Shown: positions 9,440-21,395, counted from the stretch's first letter. The stretch: DNA of 64,000 nt from Dolomedes plantarius (GCA_907164885.2 OU015501.1:25429591-25493590); one strand, 5' to 3'. A program made the numbers and translations. Notes: generated by a model from the sequence alone, not told the origin.

Positions 9440-11757
9440 TTTACAGTGCTAAGTCTTACATTCCTGTATTTAGAGGTTAAGAGTCTTATTTAAAGCCTTA
9501 GAGAAAAGGAATGAACACTTATTATATTTGACTTTAATTCATGGCTTATTGCAATGGACTCGCGATTGAACATTTTCACTCGATTACATCGTTTTCCCAA
9601 CTTAAATTGGACAAGTATGAGAACTTTTCTTCATCGCTTGAAACTATCAAGAAATGAAATAGCCTTACGGCAATCCTTCAGAACTTCAATTATATGCAAA
9701 AGAAGTGCGCTTTAGTCAGGTAGATAAGAATAGTCGAAATCGAGAAAATAGCCCGAAGACTCGTCATACCATTTTATCCCAGTTTCAATCGCTAGAAAAC
9801 TTCCAGTCCACGTGCTCTAAATCGCAGCAAGTGCTCTTACAGATTGCTTGGACGCTCTTTTCCTTCATACAATATCACAAGGATACGATGAGGGGGTGAA
9901 TATAAAGATACGTGAACCGATTGTAAGGTACTCGAGGTTTGCATCTCTAAGTACACAACCACTGTATTTTGTGAAAATAAGACCGAATCCTAATTTTTTC
10001 TTATTTCAGTTTTTTTTATGCCAATGGTGATAAAGATGCTTTGGATTTGTCCGACAGTCCCATGATTTTCTTTTTGCACAGTTTTGAAAGAGATGCAATA
10101 TATACAAAAATAATTACAAAAAATAAGGCAAAAATATTAAAACTTTAATTCCATAAGTTACAATTATGTGATTTAATTTTGTTTATGATTTCCTGTTCCA
10201 TTTCTTTGAAATATGATACATCTTGTTGTATTTTTCTTCTAAAATAATAGAATGTTATTAAAATTTTAACCATTATTTTAGGAATCTAAAGAAACATATT
10301 ATTTTAAATAACAGCATGGAAAAGCACCAGTAAACTATTATATGAAACAAAACGAAGTACCATACATTAAAATACAACAATGCAAACAATTCTACACGAA
10401 CAAATTTATAAAGAGGGCATCGACTTCCGAACAAATAAAATGAAAACTTACCCTAACGTTGAAAATTTTAACTTTTCAATAAAAGATTGCGCAGTTGCAA
10501 CAAATCCTCATATTGAAAATGGACAAATATAACTAAAATTAAATAATTCAACAGAGGAAGACAATTATTATCAGTTAGAATGCAGACAAATACAAGCAGA
10601 AATCACTCACTTAGGACTCAATGCACCATAAGGCAAGATTCTTCAGCAGTAACGGAACTAAACCAAATATCGGGGTAACCGACTGGTCTCGTCATCAGGA
10701 AGCCTAACCAAATAACCTCAAGGGGGAACTTTCTGAATAGGATGTAGGTCTAACCAAAAGATAGCCCAAGGCCCCGAGATCCCCATTGAAACAGATAGCC
10801 AAATCAAATGAAAGTACACGGAGATCTTGCACTTAGGACTCAAAGCACCATAAATGCAAGTACACATACAATCCTAAAGAACGCAAATGAAAAGACAGAA
10901 ATACAAAAAGACAGAAATGTAAGCAAGCGTACTTACCCTAATTCAGTGACATTTTTACCATACATTAATATACAGAATATATATTAATACACTCTTTAGG
11001 TCTGCATAATATCCGGTTATTCTTGAATATAATTTTTAATGCTTGATATTTGTTTTACTTGATCATATAATAAAACCGAGTAAGATAAGTTCATTTCTTC
11101 TATTTCCTTATAGTGGAAACCCCACATATTAATGTATGTGTTGATCTACTTTGTGCGAAAATAAATTTGCACCTTGGTTTCTAAAATGTTTCGCAACATT
11201 TAAAAATGTGAACATTCTTTTCTGCATTACATTATCTTTTCCATTCCATAATTTTCTAAAATAAATTTTATTCTCTTTGAAATCATAAAGCGATCTTTTG
11301 AGGATCTAGTGTAGCCACGAAGCGATAGTTAAAATTTAATGTTGTCATTTAACAAATATCTTTTTAGATGTATACTCAAGTAGTTTATTGGATAAATCTT
11401 CTGTTCATTAATTCAAGTTTATGTGTTTTTAATCTTACCCCTGAAATCTTTGAAGTCATCAAGTAATCAGTAAAGAGCAAATGACTCTTTAAAACCCTTA
11501 CACTAAGGCATCTAATTTATTTCTTAAAATAGTAAGATATTGAAAATGCATACAGACACCTTTCGCTGGTTTTTAACTGAATTTGAAACACTGAATTTTG
11601 AACTACTGCTATGGGAATTTTAATCAACATTTAAAAAATAAAATAAGGGAGTAAAGTAATCATAAACTTTCTGAACACGGTGCATAAAAGGGGAATTCCA
11701 CACATACGTCTCCCTATGCGCTAAGAGACGAATAAATAAAGGTCTGCCGTTAGGAAC
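9440..11757. other. Intergenic AT-rich DNA with one pair of direct repeats
   Basis: No gene or element ends recognised. A 24-bp sequence starting CACTTAGGACTCAA occurs at 10608-10631 and again at 10831-10854 with a single mismatch, 223 bp apart. The stretch between is less AT-rich than its surroundings, so an old small insertion or a duplicated retroposon piece is possible. Confidence 0.45.
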
Positions 11758-11760
11758 ATA

Positions 11761-12330
11761 AGGGTGGGTGTCCCAAATATCGCCTACTCGTGTTTCCAAA
11801 GTATGATTCGCTCTATGTATGAGAAAATGCAGTAACTTCTTAGTTCTGTGTTTGTACTAACAGCGGCGATAGCGACAACGTTCTTATCACTGACAACAGA
11901 AACTATATGGCGTCTGAAGTTGTTTTGACTGTTGACTTCGTAAATTTTAGCTCCAAAGAATCAGAATCCACTGAATGACCAGGTAGGTGCATCCAAATTC
12001 TAATTTTGCTTATACCATTTGAAAGTGCATTAAACAGAGACTTTACTAGCAACGCCTTTTAACAGGTGCTCCTAATTTCACCTGGTAGGCGGTAATAGGA
12101 ACATAGGTAGGCGATATTAGGAACCGGTCTGGGGTTCCTTGGAAATTTAAATTTTTCCAATTTAGCTACATAACTTAAACTGGCACTGGTTTTGGAGCTG
12201 GTTGATCTCAGGATACCAAAGGAAATAGTTTTTAGGGATGTTCTTTGAGTTTCCAGCCTAATCAGAAACTAAAAAGTGGATGAAATGTCGAAAAAAAGTT
12301 AGAGTAGGCGATATTTGGGACATCTACCCT
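11761..12330. mobile_element. TIR element, 570 bp, non-coding
   Basis: The left end AGGGTGGGTGTCCCAAATAT and the right end (reverse strand) AGGGTAGATGTCCCAAATAT continue together into CGCCTACTC: about 29 bp with two mismatches. ATA flanks both sides (11758-11760, 12331-12333), consistent with a 3-bp or TA duplication. A diverged copy of the end motif (AGGTAGGCGATATTAGGAAC) occurs internally at about 12103-12122. There is no coding sequence and the superfamily is not assigned. Confidence 0.65.
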
Positions 12331-12333
12331 ATA

Positions 12334-12803
12334 CTAGCGACGCAATATTATTAGAGTGGATCGTGTAGATCGGTGTATTTTCGAACGAAGACAAAATATT
12401 GGTTTCTACCTTTTCAAGTGATGTGTTCGTAAGAATTCAAACACATTTCACAGTTACCCCTAACTACAGTACATGGTACGTATGTGAATTGGAAACCAGT
12501 ATGAGCTACGTTAAAGATGTTAACTGATTGATGAAACCCTTTGAGAGGCATGAGCCACCGAGTGCTTTAGATAGTATAACGGGAAAATCATATCCATTCC
12601 TTAGAACCAATAGAGGCAAACAGTTTCGTTAGCTCATAATAATGTAACGTAAGCAAAGAGTCTGAGTCGTTGGAAAGCTAGGTATTCGCTGCTTAATTGA
12701 GAACGTTATGATTACTCTCACATTTGGACGAGAAGGCCGAGTGGCAAAGGAATGTTTTTCATGGTTTTCCCTTGGGTCTCTAAATTTGGATCCCGATAAA
12801 TGC
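12334..12803. other. Intergenic between two transposons
   Basis: No gene recognised. AACCCTTTGAGAGGCATGAG (from about 12536) resembles the end of the piggyBac-type MITE at 89 and may be an orphan end, but no partner or TTAA is visible. Confidence 0.4.
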
Positions 12804-12807
12804 TTAA

Positions 12808-14701
12808 CCATTTACATTCCAATGTTCCTTTTTTGGAACATCATGTTTAATATTTTTTTAAATAAACTGTCATATCTGTCAGTTTGAAAAAATTACCGTT
12901 TATTACAAAAGATATGTTTGATTTTTTTGACATAAAATTTATTTTTCAAATATGAATATTTCAGCGTAGAAAATTTCTAAAAATCGGCTTTTTTTACAAT
13001 TTTTACAGTACGTACGAAAAAAAATTCTATAAAATTCCTAAAAATTCAAATCCACCCAAAAATTTCCCCATAGTACTTGCAAAGGACAAGTTTAATGAGT
13101 TAATATAAGAAATTCAAATAATAACAAGAAATAGTTCCTCAAGATTGCGTAAAAATGCAATGTTCCAAAAAAGGAATATTGGCATGTAACGATATACAAA
13201 ATCAGTGATATCACACGTATATTTTGCTTTATTAGATTTAAATACATTCAGTGCTCATATCTCGTAAACACGCCCTTTTTGAAAGGCATTAACGATGTTT
13301 TATTTATTTCTGAAGAAAGGAGGGGGGAGGATTAGATGAAGGGGGTCTCATCTCTCTCACCAAGGGCTGGTAGTAATTGGTTTCAGCTGTATTTCCCTGT
13401 TTTGAGAACCGATAGCTGATTGTTTCTTTTGTTAGAAATGACCACGTGTGCTGCTTCACAAGGATTTGTTTGTTTACGAGATTCTAGAACGGTACAAAGT
13501 CCTCTTAAAACAGCAAAAGAAACGTTGAAATTTCAACGTGAAGAATTTGATTACCGATGCGATGGAGAAGTTTATATGTGCCGTTGCGTTGGAACGATAG
13601 TTCTGTTGTAACTATTGCATCAAATTTTATCACTCGCGAAACATTAGGAAGAGCAAAAACATATGTCCGAGCTCAAAAAAATAAAGTTGATGTTCCCGAA
13701 TTTTACATTATAAAATTATATAATGAAGGAATGGGTGGAGTATACTTGTTGGACCGACTGCTTGGAAGTTACCGACCAAAATTACGCAGCAAAAAATGGT
13801 ACTGAAAGTTATTTATCAATGCACTGAATATGGTTGTGGCTGCTGGGTGGATCTTACACATTGATTTACACAAAAACACCACATTAAGAAGGACTCATCT
13901 GAATTTTAGAAGAGAAATTACTTTGAATTTGCTTCGAGCGAAACCTAAAATTCACGTTATACCTGGACCCCGTGCCTATCAGTCGACGTTTGCAAGAAAA
14001 TCAGATGCACATTATATAGTTACATTATCACAAGGGCGTTGTGTATTGTGCCAAATAAAAACAATACAAACATGTGTTTTGAATGCAAGAAAAGGCTCCA
14101 TGTACACTGCCTCCCACAATATCATGGACACTGAGAAACTGCTAAAAAGGATTACAAAAAAATAGTGTTTTAGAATGTTTTATAATTTTTGTGCTACTGG
14201 TTGAAATCCCATTCACATTCTAAAGGATAAAATATTTTATTTTTTATTGGTAAGGTATTTTACATTTTAATAATCGCATTTATTCATATTATGTATATTA
14301 TTAGTCGAGTTTGTGTAATTGTAAAATTGTTTGTATTGTTTCTTTATACTTTTTGCATTTCATTTATTATAAAATATTACGCTAATTAAAACTTATGTAA
14401 ATTTTTTTAATGAGTTTTACTTAAATTATAGTAATTTCACATCAAATGGTTCAGTAAACCATTATTACAGCATAAAATTTTAAAGATTCATCATGCAACG
14501 ATTTGTTTACATGAAGCGAAAAAAAGAGAAAAGATAGCGTTACATGCCAATGTTCCAGAAATTGAACATCCGGGAAATCATAGACAAAAATTTTTTTACG
14601 GGAATTTTTTTGTTTTATAGTCTTTATGGGTATATTCTAATGTGAATTTGATGAATTAGTTGTGTCTTTTATTCCTGGATCATAGTGCGGCATGTAAAAG
14701 G
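12808..14701 (+). mobile_element. piggyBac-like element, decayed, 1.9 kb
   Basis: TTAA at 12804-12807 and 14702-14705 flanks ends CCATTTACATTCC (left) and CCTTTTACATGCC (right, reversed). The plus strand carries the C-terminal half of a piggyBac transposase. The family's elements are usually 2.3 kb or longer with about 550-600 residues, so this copy has lost the N-terminal part. A subterminal motif like TTACATGCCAATGTTCC occurs near the left end, inverted at about 13152-13192, and again at about 14539-14567. Confidence 0.85.
13436..14165 (+). pseudogene. piggyBac transposase, C-terminal half, inactivated
   Basis: The frame has LKTAKETLKFQREEFDYRCD and then VYMCR. It is broken at about 13580-13590 by a tandem CGTTG duplication and continues in another frame with RWNDSSVVTIASNF. 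It then gives the family's MGGVDLLD block as MGGVYLLDRLLGSYRPKLRS and KKWY. A TGA at 13803-13805 sits where the family usually has a tryptophan. The same frame then continues INALNMVVAAGW to the cysteine/histidine tail (RCVLCQIKTIQTCVLNARKG). The Y replaces the aspartate equivalent to the third catalytic residue of piggyBac (D447 in the T. ni enzyme). A truncated N-terminus, a frameshift, a nonsense codon and an active-site change together make this a dead copy. Confidence 0.85.
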
Positions 14702-14705
14702 TTAA

Positions 14706-14795
14706 TCTGATTAGTATATTGATATTTGTGACAGTTCTGAACTTACATCAATATAGCAATTGACCAAACTATTGATACAAAGCTCAATGCAGCTT
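14706..14795. other. Short intergenic spacer
   Basis: AT-rich sequence between the piggyBac element and the minus-strand frame that ends at 14796. Nothing is recognised in it. Confidence 0.4.
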
Positions 14796-15071
14796 TCATA
14801 AATCACTTTCCGAGCTGGTTTGATGAAATGTACGACCAGGAATTAAACTAAATTTTTGAGAATCTTGAACTAATTCCGATGGTAAACTTTTGGAACGAAC
14901 TGGAATAGCGACTTCAAAGTATTTCCCAATGTTTGATATTAATGAATGAGTTGACGTATGTTTTTCGAAACGTGGAAGAATAACTCTTTCATTAATGATA
15001 CAGAGTTCAGCCTTCCCACAAGAGTACAGGATGTCATAGCAGCTGCAGATGGATTTGTGCACCATTAACAT
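14796..15071 (-). CDS. Unrecognised 91-aa open frame, possibly an exon
   Basis: On the minus strand this frame reads MLMVHKSICSCYDILYSCGK, continues INERVILPRFEKH, and ends FHQTSSESDL at a stop. Its composition looks more protein-like than neighbouring frames: mixed charged and hydrophobic residues and few low-complexity runs, in a region of about 30% GC. I recognise no domain. It could be an exon of a host gene, a remnant of a transposon-encoded protein, or chance. The start is simply the first ATG of the open stretch. Confidence 0.25.
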   Translation of the reverse strand: MLMVHKSICSCYDILYSCGKAELCIINERVILPRFEKHTSTHSLISNIGKYFEVAIPVRSKSLPSELVQDSQKFSLIPGRTFHQTSSESDL

Positions 15072-17885
15072 CTTCCCAATTCGATATATAAACGAGCATT
15101 ATCCAAGTTTACGGATAATTGTAATTTGAATTATATTGGGAATTTTAGGAAGATGTACGGAGCTAAGAAAAAAGGAATTCATAATATTTCAATACCTATG
15201 ATATTTCAAGAAAAGTTTCATTTTTAAATAAATGCTTTCTAGTATGTATTTATACAACTTATTGCATCAGTTTAATGCATTGGCATAGTAAGTGAATTTA
15301 TTTTCTAGTCCCTTTAGTCTCATAAATTATTATTAATTGAAAGTTATGATGCTTGATGGAGTTTCTGGCATTCAAAGATGCATACAGTTTTCTACAACAT
15401 TTAAAGCATGAGGTATGGATTCCATTAAATTCTGCAATAAAAAATAAATTATTATATTAATGAAACTATAATAGACATTTATAGAACTTAAAACTCGCAA
15501 TAACTAGATCCTAACTTGACTCATGGTGCTGGTATTTAAAGTGCTAATACTCTGAAAGTCCTCATCACTTTCACTGGTCAAATGGACGATGGCTAAGAAC
15601 TTGGATCCTGTTCCAGTCATTGTTCAAGCACAAAATAGGATACAAACACGGTATGGTTTAAACACCAGCATTTGGTACCGGAGTCTCTAAATTCATGTTT
15701 TGTAGTCGCCTTCAATGTTTGTACTTGCCAGGATTCGTCAAAAACTTGCAGGTCCCTTTCTAATTGTTCTTATTGTAATAAAGATTACAGTAGCCTGCCG
15801 AACTAACCAATCAACCAAAGAACCGATCTCATCAGTCTTCCTAAATTTTTCTAAATATTGATTTAGATGTGAAGATTGCATGAATTACTGTCCACTTATT
15901 GGTAGGCCTATTCTTTTAACAAATATAAGGTATATAAGGAGTATAAGTTAACTTCAACATTCACAACTTTTACAAATGGTTATAGTAAGTACAAAAATTC
16001 TTAAAACACAACGAATTTTCTGTCTAGAGTTGTATTAAACTAGGCCTAAATTTTCATATTCTTAGTACATATTTTCATATTTTTTACATTTCTTTTATAC
16101 GATTTTTAAGGTAGTAAACATCAAATATGTACATAAACACGAGACAGTTTTTCTAAACGTATTAAAAGCTATTTTCTATCATTTGAAATTGAACTCTTTA
16201 TTTGTCCGTTACATTACGTATTTAACACAGTTACAGTTATATAAAATGTGTTACGTTTGCAAGTTTCCGTAAACACTCAACTAACTTCAGTGAAAAAAGG
16301 GAATAAGTCATTTACAACCAAAAGATGCAAAGTCAAGCGAAACGAGATTTCTAATTTCATATTTTAACGAAATCCATTTAATGATAAAAGTTTATGGATC
16401 GCAAATCCAAAATAGCACATTAACTAATTATAGTGCGCTCTGATATCGAAGGAAAAATGGTTTTGAGTCCCAATGACTTAATAGGACCTTATACTCAGTC
16501 ATTAAGTGACAAATTAGAATCCCCAGGCCATTTCTTTCCCATCTGCTCGTGGCTCTCATGAGCAACCAATTTATTGATCCACATCAAAGCCTTAGCTGAT
16601 TAAGTCAGTGCCAAATTCAGCTCCAATTTGTGAAAAGGAACAGAGACTTTGGTAGCAAAATATTTAAAACAAAAAAATGCCTCAAACATTTAAGGACTGA
16701 AATCGTCTCAGAGATTCCGGTCTTACTACGATCATTTCTTAAAGCAGAACTTAATTTAACATAAAGCCGAGGGCTTTTTAAAACTGCATGTCACTGAACT
16801 TCGATTATTAAGTATTAATATTTTTATCCAGTTATACAAAGAATGAAAACTATGGTTTATAATCATTGTATTTTAATCCCTAAAATCTCTTTTTTTAATA
16901 CTTTTCTCGGAGAGAATTTAATGAATATAGTGATAGATTTTGCTTCGTCAAGATGCTGATAAAATTAAATATTCCCAAACTGAAAATACATAAAATCAAC
17001 AGCTTAATATTAGAAATTTATTTATTATACCAGGATATAAACGAAAAAAGAAAAAATATTCAAGCAATAAAATTTTGAAACCAAAGTGAAAGAAAAAGGA
17101 AATTGTGTCAATGTCTCAAACCTTCAGGTAAGATAAGGCAACAGTAAGATCTCAAAGGTCAACTAGGATAATTTCTTTTGTTACGTCAAGCTCTCTTCGG
17201 CCATAAAACTGAAATCATTAAAACTGGGGGACCTTTTAGCCTAAAGTATAAGCAATATGCCAATTAAAATCAATTCCAAAGAAATATAATTAATCGTCTA
17301 AATCTAGTGCTGAAATTTTTTTTACCAAACAGTCCTTTATTTGCCTTTGATTTGATTCAATAGAATTTCCGAAGTAATTTTTTATCATAATTTTACTATG
17401 ATTTACTGTGTTTCTGTCGAAAGATTATAATGCTGAAAGGATTTTGCATGCCATTTGAGCATTCTTAAGCAATGCGAGCAAGACAAATTGGGACAATACT
17501 ATATCTGAAAATCAGGTACCTGTCGGATACACATTTTATTTGATGACTAAATTTCATCGGCCCCAAGATTTAAATACTATCTTAGATAGGATTCAGTTAC
17601 ATGTCGTTGGATGTAAAACTGTTTTTTATCAATGGAAAGAGGCTTGAATGGATAGCATACGGCGTTTGAAAAATTTCTTGGTGAGTTCAACTAAGATGAG
17701 TTCAACTTCTTCATGGCATTTCACTTTGTCAACTTCCACACTTTCCCTCATGATTTCCCAACCATAAATCGATACAGACGATATCATACATTAACATTCA
17801 TTCAAATAGTCATCCAACACAAAATTGTGCCTTTCTATGAATATTTACGAGGGAGATTCCCAATCCATTTTTATTAATTTTATTA
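15072..17885. other. Intergenic AT-rich DNA, nothing recognised
   Basis: Both strands were scanned for element ends, long frames and RNA-like hairpins, and none was convincing. Confidence 0.5.
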
Positions 17886-18656
17886 TACGTTGTCTGTCCA
17901 ATAAATACGCGAACTGAGCTTCTAGGGTGGCCGTAAGTTGAAGTTTGGCCATGCAAACTGGTTGCTCTGTTGGCGAGGGACCCACTAGACCAGTGGTCGG
18001 CAAACTCATTAGTCAACAGAGCCAAATGTCAACAGTACAACGATTGAAATTTCCTTTGAGAGCCAAATTTTTTTAAAACACAAACTATATAGGCATTATT
18101 ATTAATTTAATTAGGACACTCCAAATCTGGCCTTTGCTAAAAACGTCCTCAATATGAATGAGGTACGTTCGCTGAGGTCGACCCCTTTTAACTCTTCCAT
18201 CCACACTCGTTTTGTATGCTTATTTCGTCTATCTCCATTCGATCATCATCTCTGAATGTCCAAACCATCTCAACATATCTTTCTCAATCCTCGACACTAC
18301 ATTTTCTTTCACCCCACAGTGCTCCATAAAATTAACTTAATAAACTCTACTTTAAGTTTTATGTCTTAGTTAAACTATAGGTATGTCAAATAAAACTTGA
18401 TATCATACTTAATATCGATATTATTTATTGATAAAATTAAATTGTAAAATATCCATAAAATTAAATCATAACAATTACAGACAAACATTAATATGATCGA
18501 TAGCCTCGCATCTCCTAGTTCAGGGATGGCGAACCTATTTCTAACGCGGGTCAAAAAATGTCTTGAAACCGTAGAAATTAAAACCGCGTGTCACTTAAAA
18601 AAAATTTTTTTCGATCTTTGGAAGACCTTCAGAAATTAAAAAAATTATACGATATA

Positions 18657-20064
18657 CACTGCTGGCCACCCAAATTGCAACACCAAGAAAGACAAGAGAT
18701 ATCACAACAAAATTTATTTTGTAGATAACATGTTGACCAAGTATCAAATGATTAAATTTATAGACTTCTGTGAAGTGTGGTTCCTGCCAAAATCAGTAGC
18801 CAAAGTATCCGCCATTGTTGGATATCACCGCTGCCACACGCCTCGACATTTATTCAAAGATACTTTCGATGAGTTCTTGGGGTACAGCAGACCAAGCAGC
18901 TTCCACGCGTTGCCAAAGTTGATCTGCTGTGGCAGCTGGGGATGGAATCTGGGTCAATCGTAGAGCAACCATGGACCACATATTTTCTATCAGCGAGAGA
19001 TCCGGAGAGCGAGGCGGCCAAGGAAGCAATTCAATCTGGCGATTGACGAAGAACCGTTGGACAATGCGTGCCACGTGTGGTCGCGCATTATCCTGTTGAA
19101 ATATGGCTGTGGGCAAGCCCTGAAGGTAAGGAAGGACAACTGGCTCCAACACCTCGGAGATGTAGCGCTGGCTGTTTAAAGTACCGGCAATGCGTACTAG
19201 AGGTGTGCGAGAGTGATATCCAATACCACCCCATACCATAATACTCGGTGCAGGACCAGTGTGGCGGTGCATAACGCAGCTGTTCAGCATCCTCTCTTCA
19301 CGGTGTCTCCAGACTCGAATGCGACCATCGTGGTGTTGCAGACAGAAGCGTGACTCGTCAGTAAAGACAATTTCATTCCATTCTGCCGCCCACATCCTTC
19401 TGTCATCGCACCATTGGCGGCGGAGACGTCTGTGGTTCTGCGTCAAGGGTTGACAAAGCAATGGACGTCTTGCGGACAGACCACTCTGCTGTAAACGGCG
19501 TCGAATGGTACGCGCAGACACTGGATGATGCGTTATAGACTGCATGTGTTGTGCTATGGTTCGTGATGTGACTGAGCGATCCGTCACTGCCATGCGCACA
19601 ATTTGCCTGTCATCACGTGAAGTGGTGCGCTGAGGTGGATCCGATCGAACACGCCGGTCCGTCGTACCCTCCTGCATCCAACGATCACATATCCGCATTA
19701 CAGTTGTTTGGTTTCGTCCAACACGACTACCGATTTCCCTGAAAGATAATCCATAATCTCGGTAGGCCACTATCCTTCCTCTGTCGAACTCTGATACTTG
19801 ATCAAAAGATGATCGCTGTTTTCGATGAGGCATAATTGATCGGTTTTTTGAAAAAACCACAAGAAAAACACAATTGCCGAACTTGAAATCGTCGAAATCT
19901 CCAAGCCTTAAATAGCGATTTGAAGTGGCACCACAGGTGCGCGTGATGTGCGTCTGCGCTGAAATTCTAATCATTTGCATATCTCACCTCCGCTAATGCA
20001 TTTTAAAATTTCATGTTATTTGCATGTTTCCTTTGGGGTGTTGCATTTACAGTGGCCAGCAGTG
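18657..20064 (-). mobile_element. Tc1-like transposon, 1408 bp, innermost element
   Basis: TA at 18655-18656 and 20065-20066 flanks ends CACTGCTGGCCAC at both sides, continuing with AAATTGCAACACC (left) and AAATGCAACACC (right, reversed), which gives TIRs of about 27 bp. The uninterrupted target survives in the hAT-B copy at 29187-30099 (near 29968-29990, reverse strand). Length and organisation are those of a complete Tc1 element. Confidence 0.93.
18850..19833 (-). CDS. Tc1 transposase (DD34E), nearly intact
   Basis: The enzyme cuts and pastes its own transposon at TA sites and acts in the nucleus. The frame is open upstream to 19980, but the family-like start is MPHRKQRSSFDQ at 19833, giving 327 residues. 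The N-terminus holds two helix-turn-helix segments (about residues 10-60, with VSEFDRGRIVAY and GLSFREIGSRVGR, and about 75-120). The catalytic triad is visible: D159 in VFTDESRF, D248 in FQQDNARPH and E283 in LSLIENMW, with 34 residues between the last two. A TAA after LIESIFE stops the frame early. In the same frame the usual family tail (MSRRVAAVISNNGGYFGY) follows and ends at 18793. The core is complete, so the copy was active recently, but the loss of about 20 tail residues may have disabled it. Confidence 0.9.
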   Translation of the reverse strand: MPHRKQRSSFDQVSEFDRGRIVAYRDYGLSFREIGSRVGRNQTTVMRICDRWMQEGTTDRRVRSDPPQRTTSRDDRQIVRMAVTDRSVTSRTIAQHMQSITHHPVSARTIRRRLQQSGLSARRPLLCQPLTQNHRRLRRQWCDDRRMWAAEWNEIVFTDESRFCLQHHDGRIRVWRHREERMLNSCVMHRHTGPAPSIMVWGGIGYHSRTPLVRIAGTLNSQRYISEVLEPVVLPYLQGLPTAIFQQDNARPHVARIVQRFFVNRQIELLPWPPRSPDLSLIENMWSMVALRLTQIPSPAATADQLWQRVEAAWSAVPQELIESIFE

Positions 20065-20896
20065 TATATTTAAAACAAAAACAAATTTAACTTTTTATTA
20101 GGATTTTTTTTAAACTATCAATATCAGAAAGAAAATAAATATAAAAATTTTCGAACTTAATGTGACATTTGTTGTTGTCTTTCGGACGATAATTCATTTA
20201 TACGTGGTTCGATATTTATAACTTTTAATCGTAAACACGCAGCGGACAAGTCGATGCCGAGGAGATTTCAATTCTTACTTTTAATAAAATTCATTGTCGA
20301 AAACAAACGTAGGTAGGTTGATCCAAACATTGTCGAAGGAGCTCTTGTTAAGTTTTTCATCGAGATTAGTGAATTAGGCAGCGAGTTCCATTCAGTTAAA
20401 ATAATATTTTCAGTGCTTGTTGTTAAAATATATTCGTCACAATTTTCCAGATCTTGTAATTTTTTTTTTTAAGTTTACGTTTAGTTCTGAAAATGTATTC
20501 CTCCGTACAACACTGTTGTGAAATTCAACCATTTTCGTTTCTATGTTATCAATTTAAAGCCAATCGAAAGAGGATAATTTAAGTTTTCTCCATTTCTAGA
20601 AATTGGGAGAATCTTTCGTCAAATATTTCTTTCGCATTTGCTAGTACTGAAGAAGAGTGTTTTAAGACTTCTGTTTGGCAAAAAGAGGAAAAAATTAATT
20701 TTAAACAATTATTTTTTAAAAATTATTTCTAGTACAAATTAAATTATAGATCTCTCAGTCCGACGAATGAAAATCAAAAATTGAAAAGTTAAATGGATGT
20801 TACAACAATGTGATCGTCTCGCGTCTAAAATTGCTTCGCGTGTCACTATGTGACCCGCAGGTCACAGGTTCGCCATCCCTGTCCTAGTTGATTAAA

Positions 20897-21395
20897 TGTC
20901 TGCGCACAAAGCGCGTCTAGATGAATTTTCTCAAAATAGCAACAAACCCGTTTCTTACGACGGTCATACTTTTCGCCCCATCTGTTGAATTTGAGACAGT
21001 TTTATCGTTTAGAATACGCTGTTTTTCAATGCACTCAATTACAGCATTTGCTATATCCTCTCCACGTGTTTGACCTTTGAGTGACAATAATTCTAAATGT
21101 TCTTCTTTAGGACCTGTAGATGAAATAAATCGTACAAAAAGTGAAACTAGCGCTTTTATCTTTTATGTCACAAGACTCATCAACTGCTATTGATAAAGCT
21201 GAAACTAATTTAAGATCTTCGACTTGCTGGTTGGTTACATTCGAAGACCATTTTGACTAGTCTAGTGTTTTCTACGGGGACACGCTCTCGGAAGTAATAC
21301 ATTGCAAAACACGATGCAAAGATACGACGATATGCGTTGACATTTAGTCTTTCTAGAAATGGTTTCTCATCAAGTCGCTTCAGAGCACTCGCTTA
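20897..21395 (-). pseudogene. hAT transposase remnant (GTF2IRD2-like) of hAT-A
   Basis: Read on the minus strand, the sequence gives [20 protein letters not shown], which contains the first catalytic aspartate region. After a frameshift it gives [20 protein letters not shown], then KGQTRGEDIANAVIECIEKQ and STDGAKSMTVVRNGFVAILR, which holds the second aspartate. These blocks are typical of the hAT family whose host-domesticated relative is GTF2IRD2. The upstream frame (FLERLNVNAYRRIF and on) is less clearly assigned. The dimerisation domain is missing and frames are broken, so there is no activity. Confidence 0.85.

Larger units (their letters stand above)
18521..20881 (-). mobile_element. hAT-B element, copy 1, inserted in hAT-A
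   Basis: TCCTAGTT is duplicated at 18513-18520 and 20882-20889. The ends read CAGGGATGGCGAACCT (left) and AGGTTCGCCATCCCTG (right). With the Tc1 insert removed the element is about 951 bp. It is about the same size as, and homologous to, the copy at 29187-30099, so both belong to one short derivative subfamily. The minus strand keeps traces of a hAT C-terminal dimerisation region at about 20160-20400. Confidence 0.92.

Noticed and set aside
18730..18963. Plus-strand frames at 18730 and 19259 inside the Tc1 element
   Set aside because: They are antisense shadows of the transposase and its tail.
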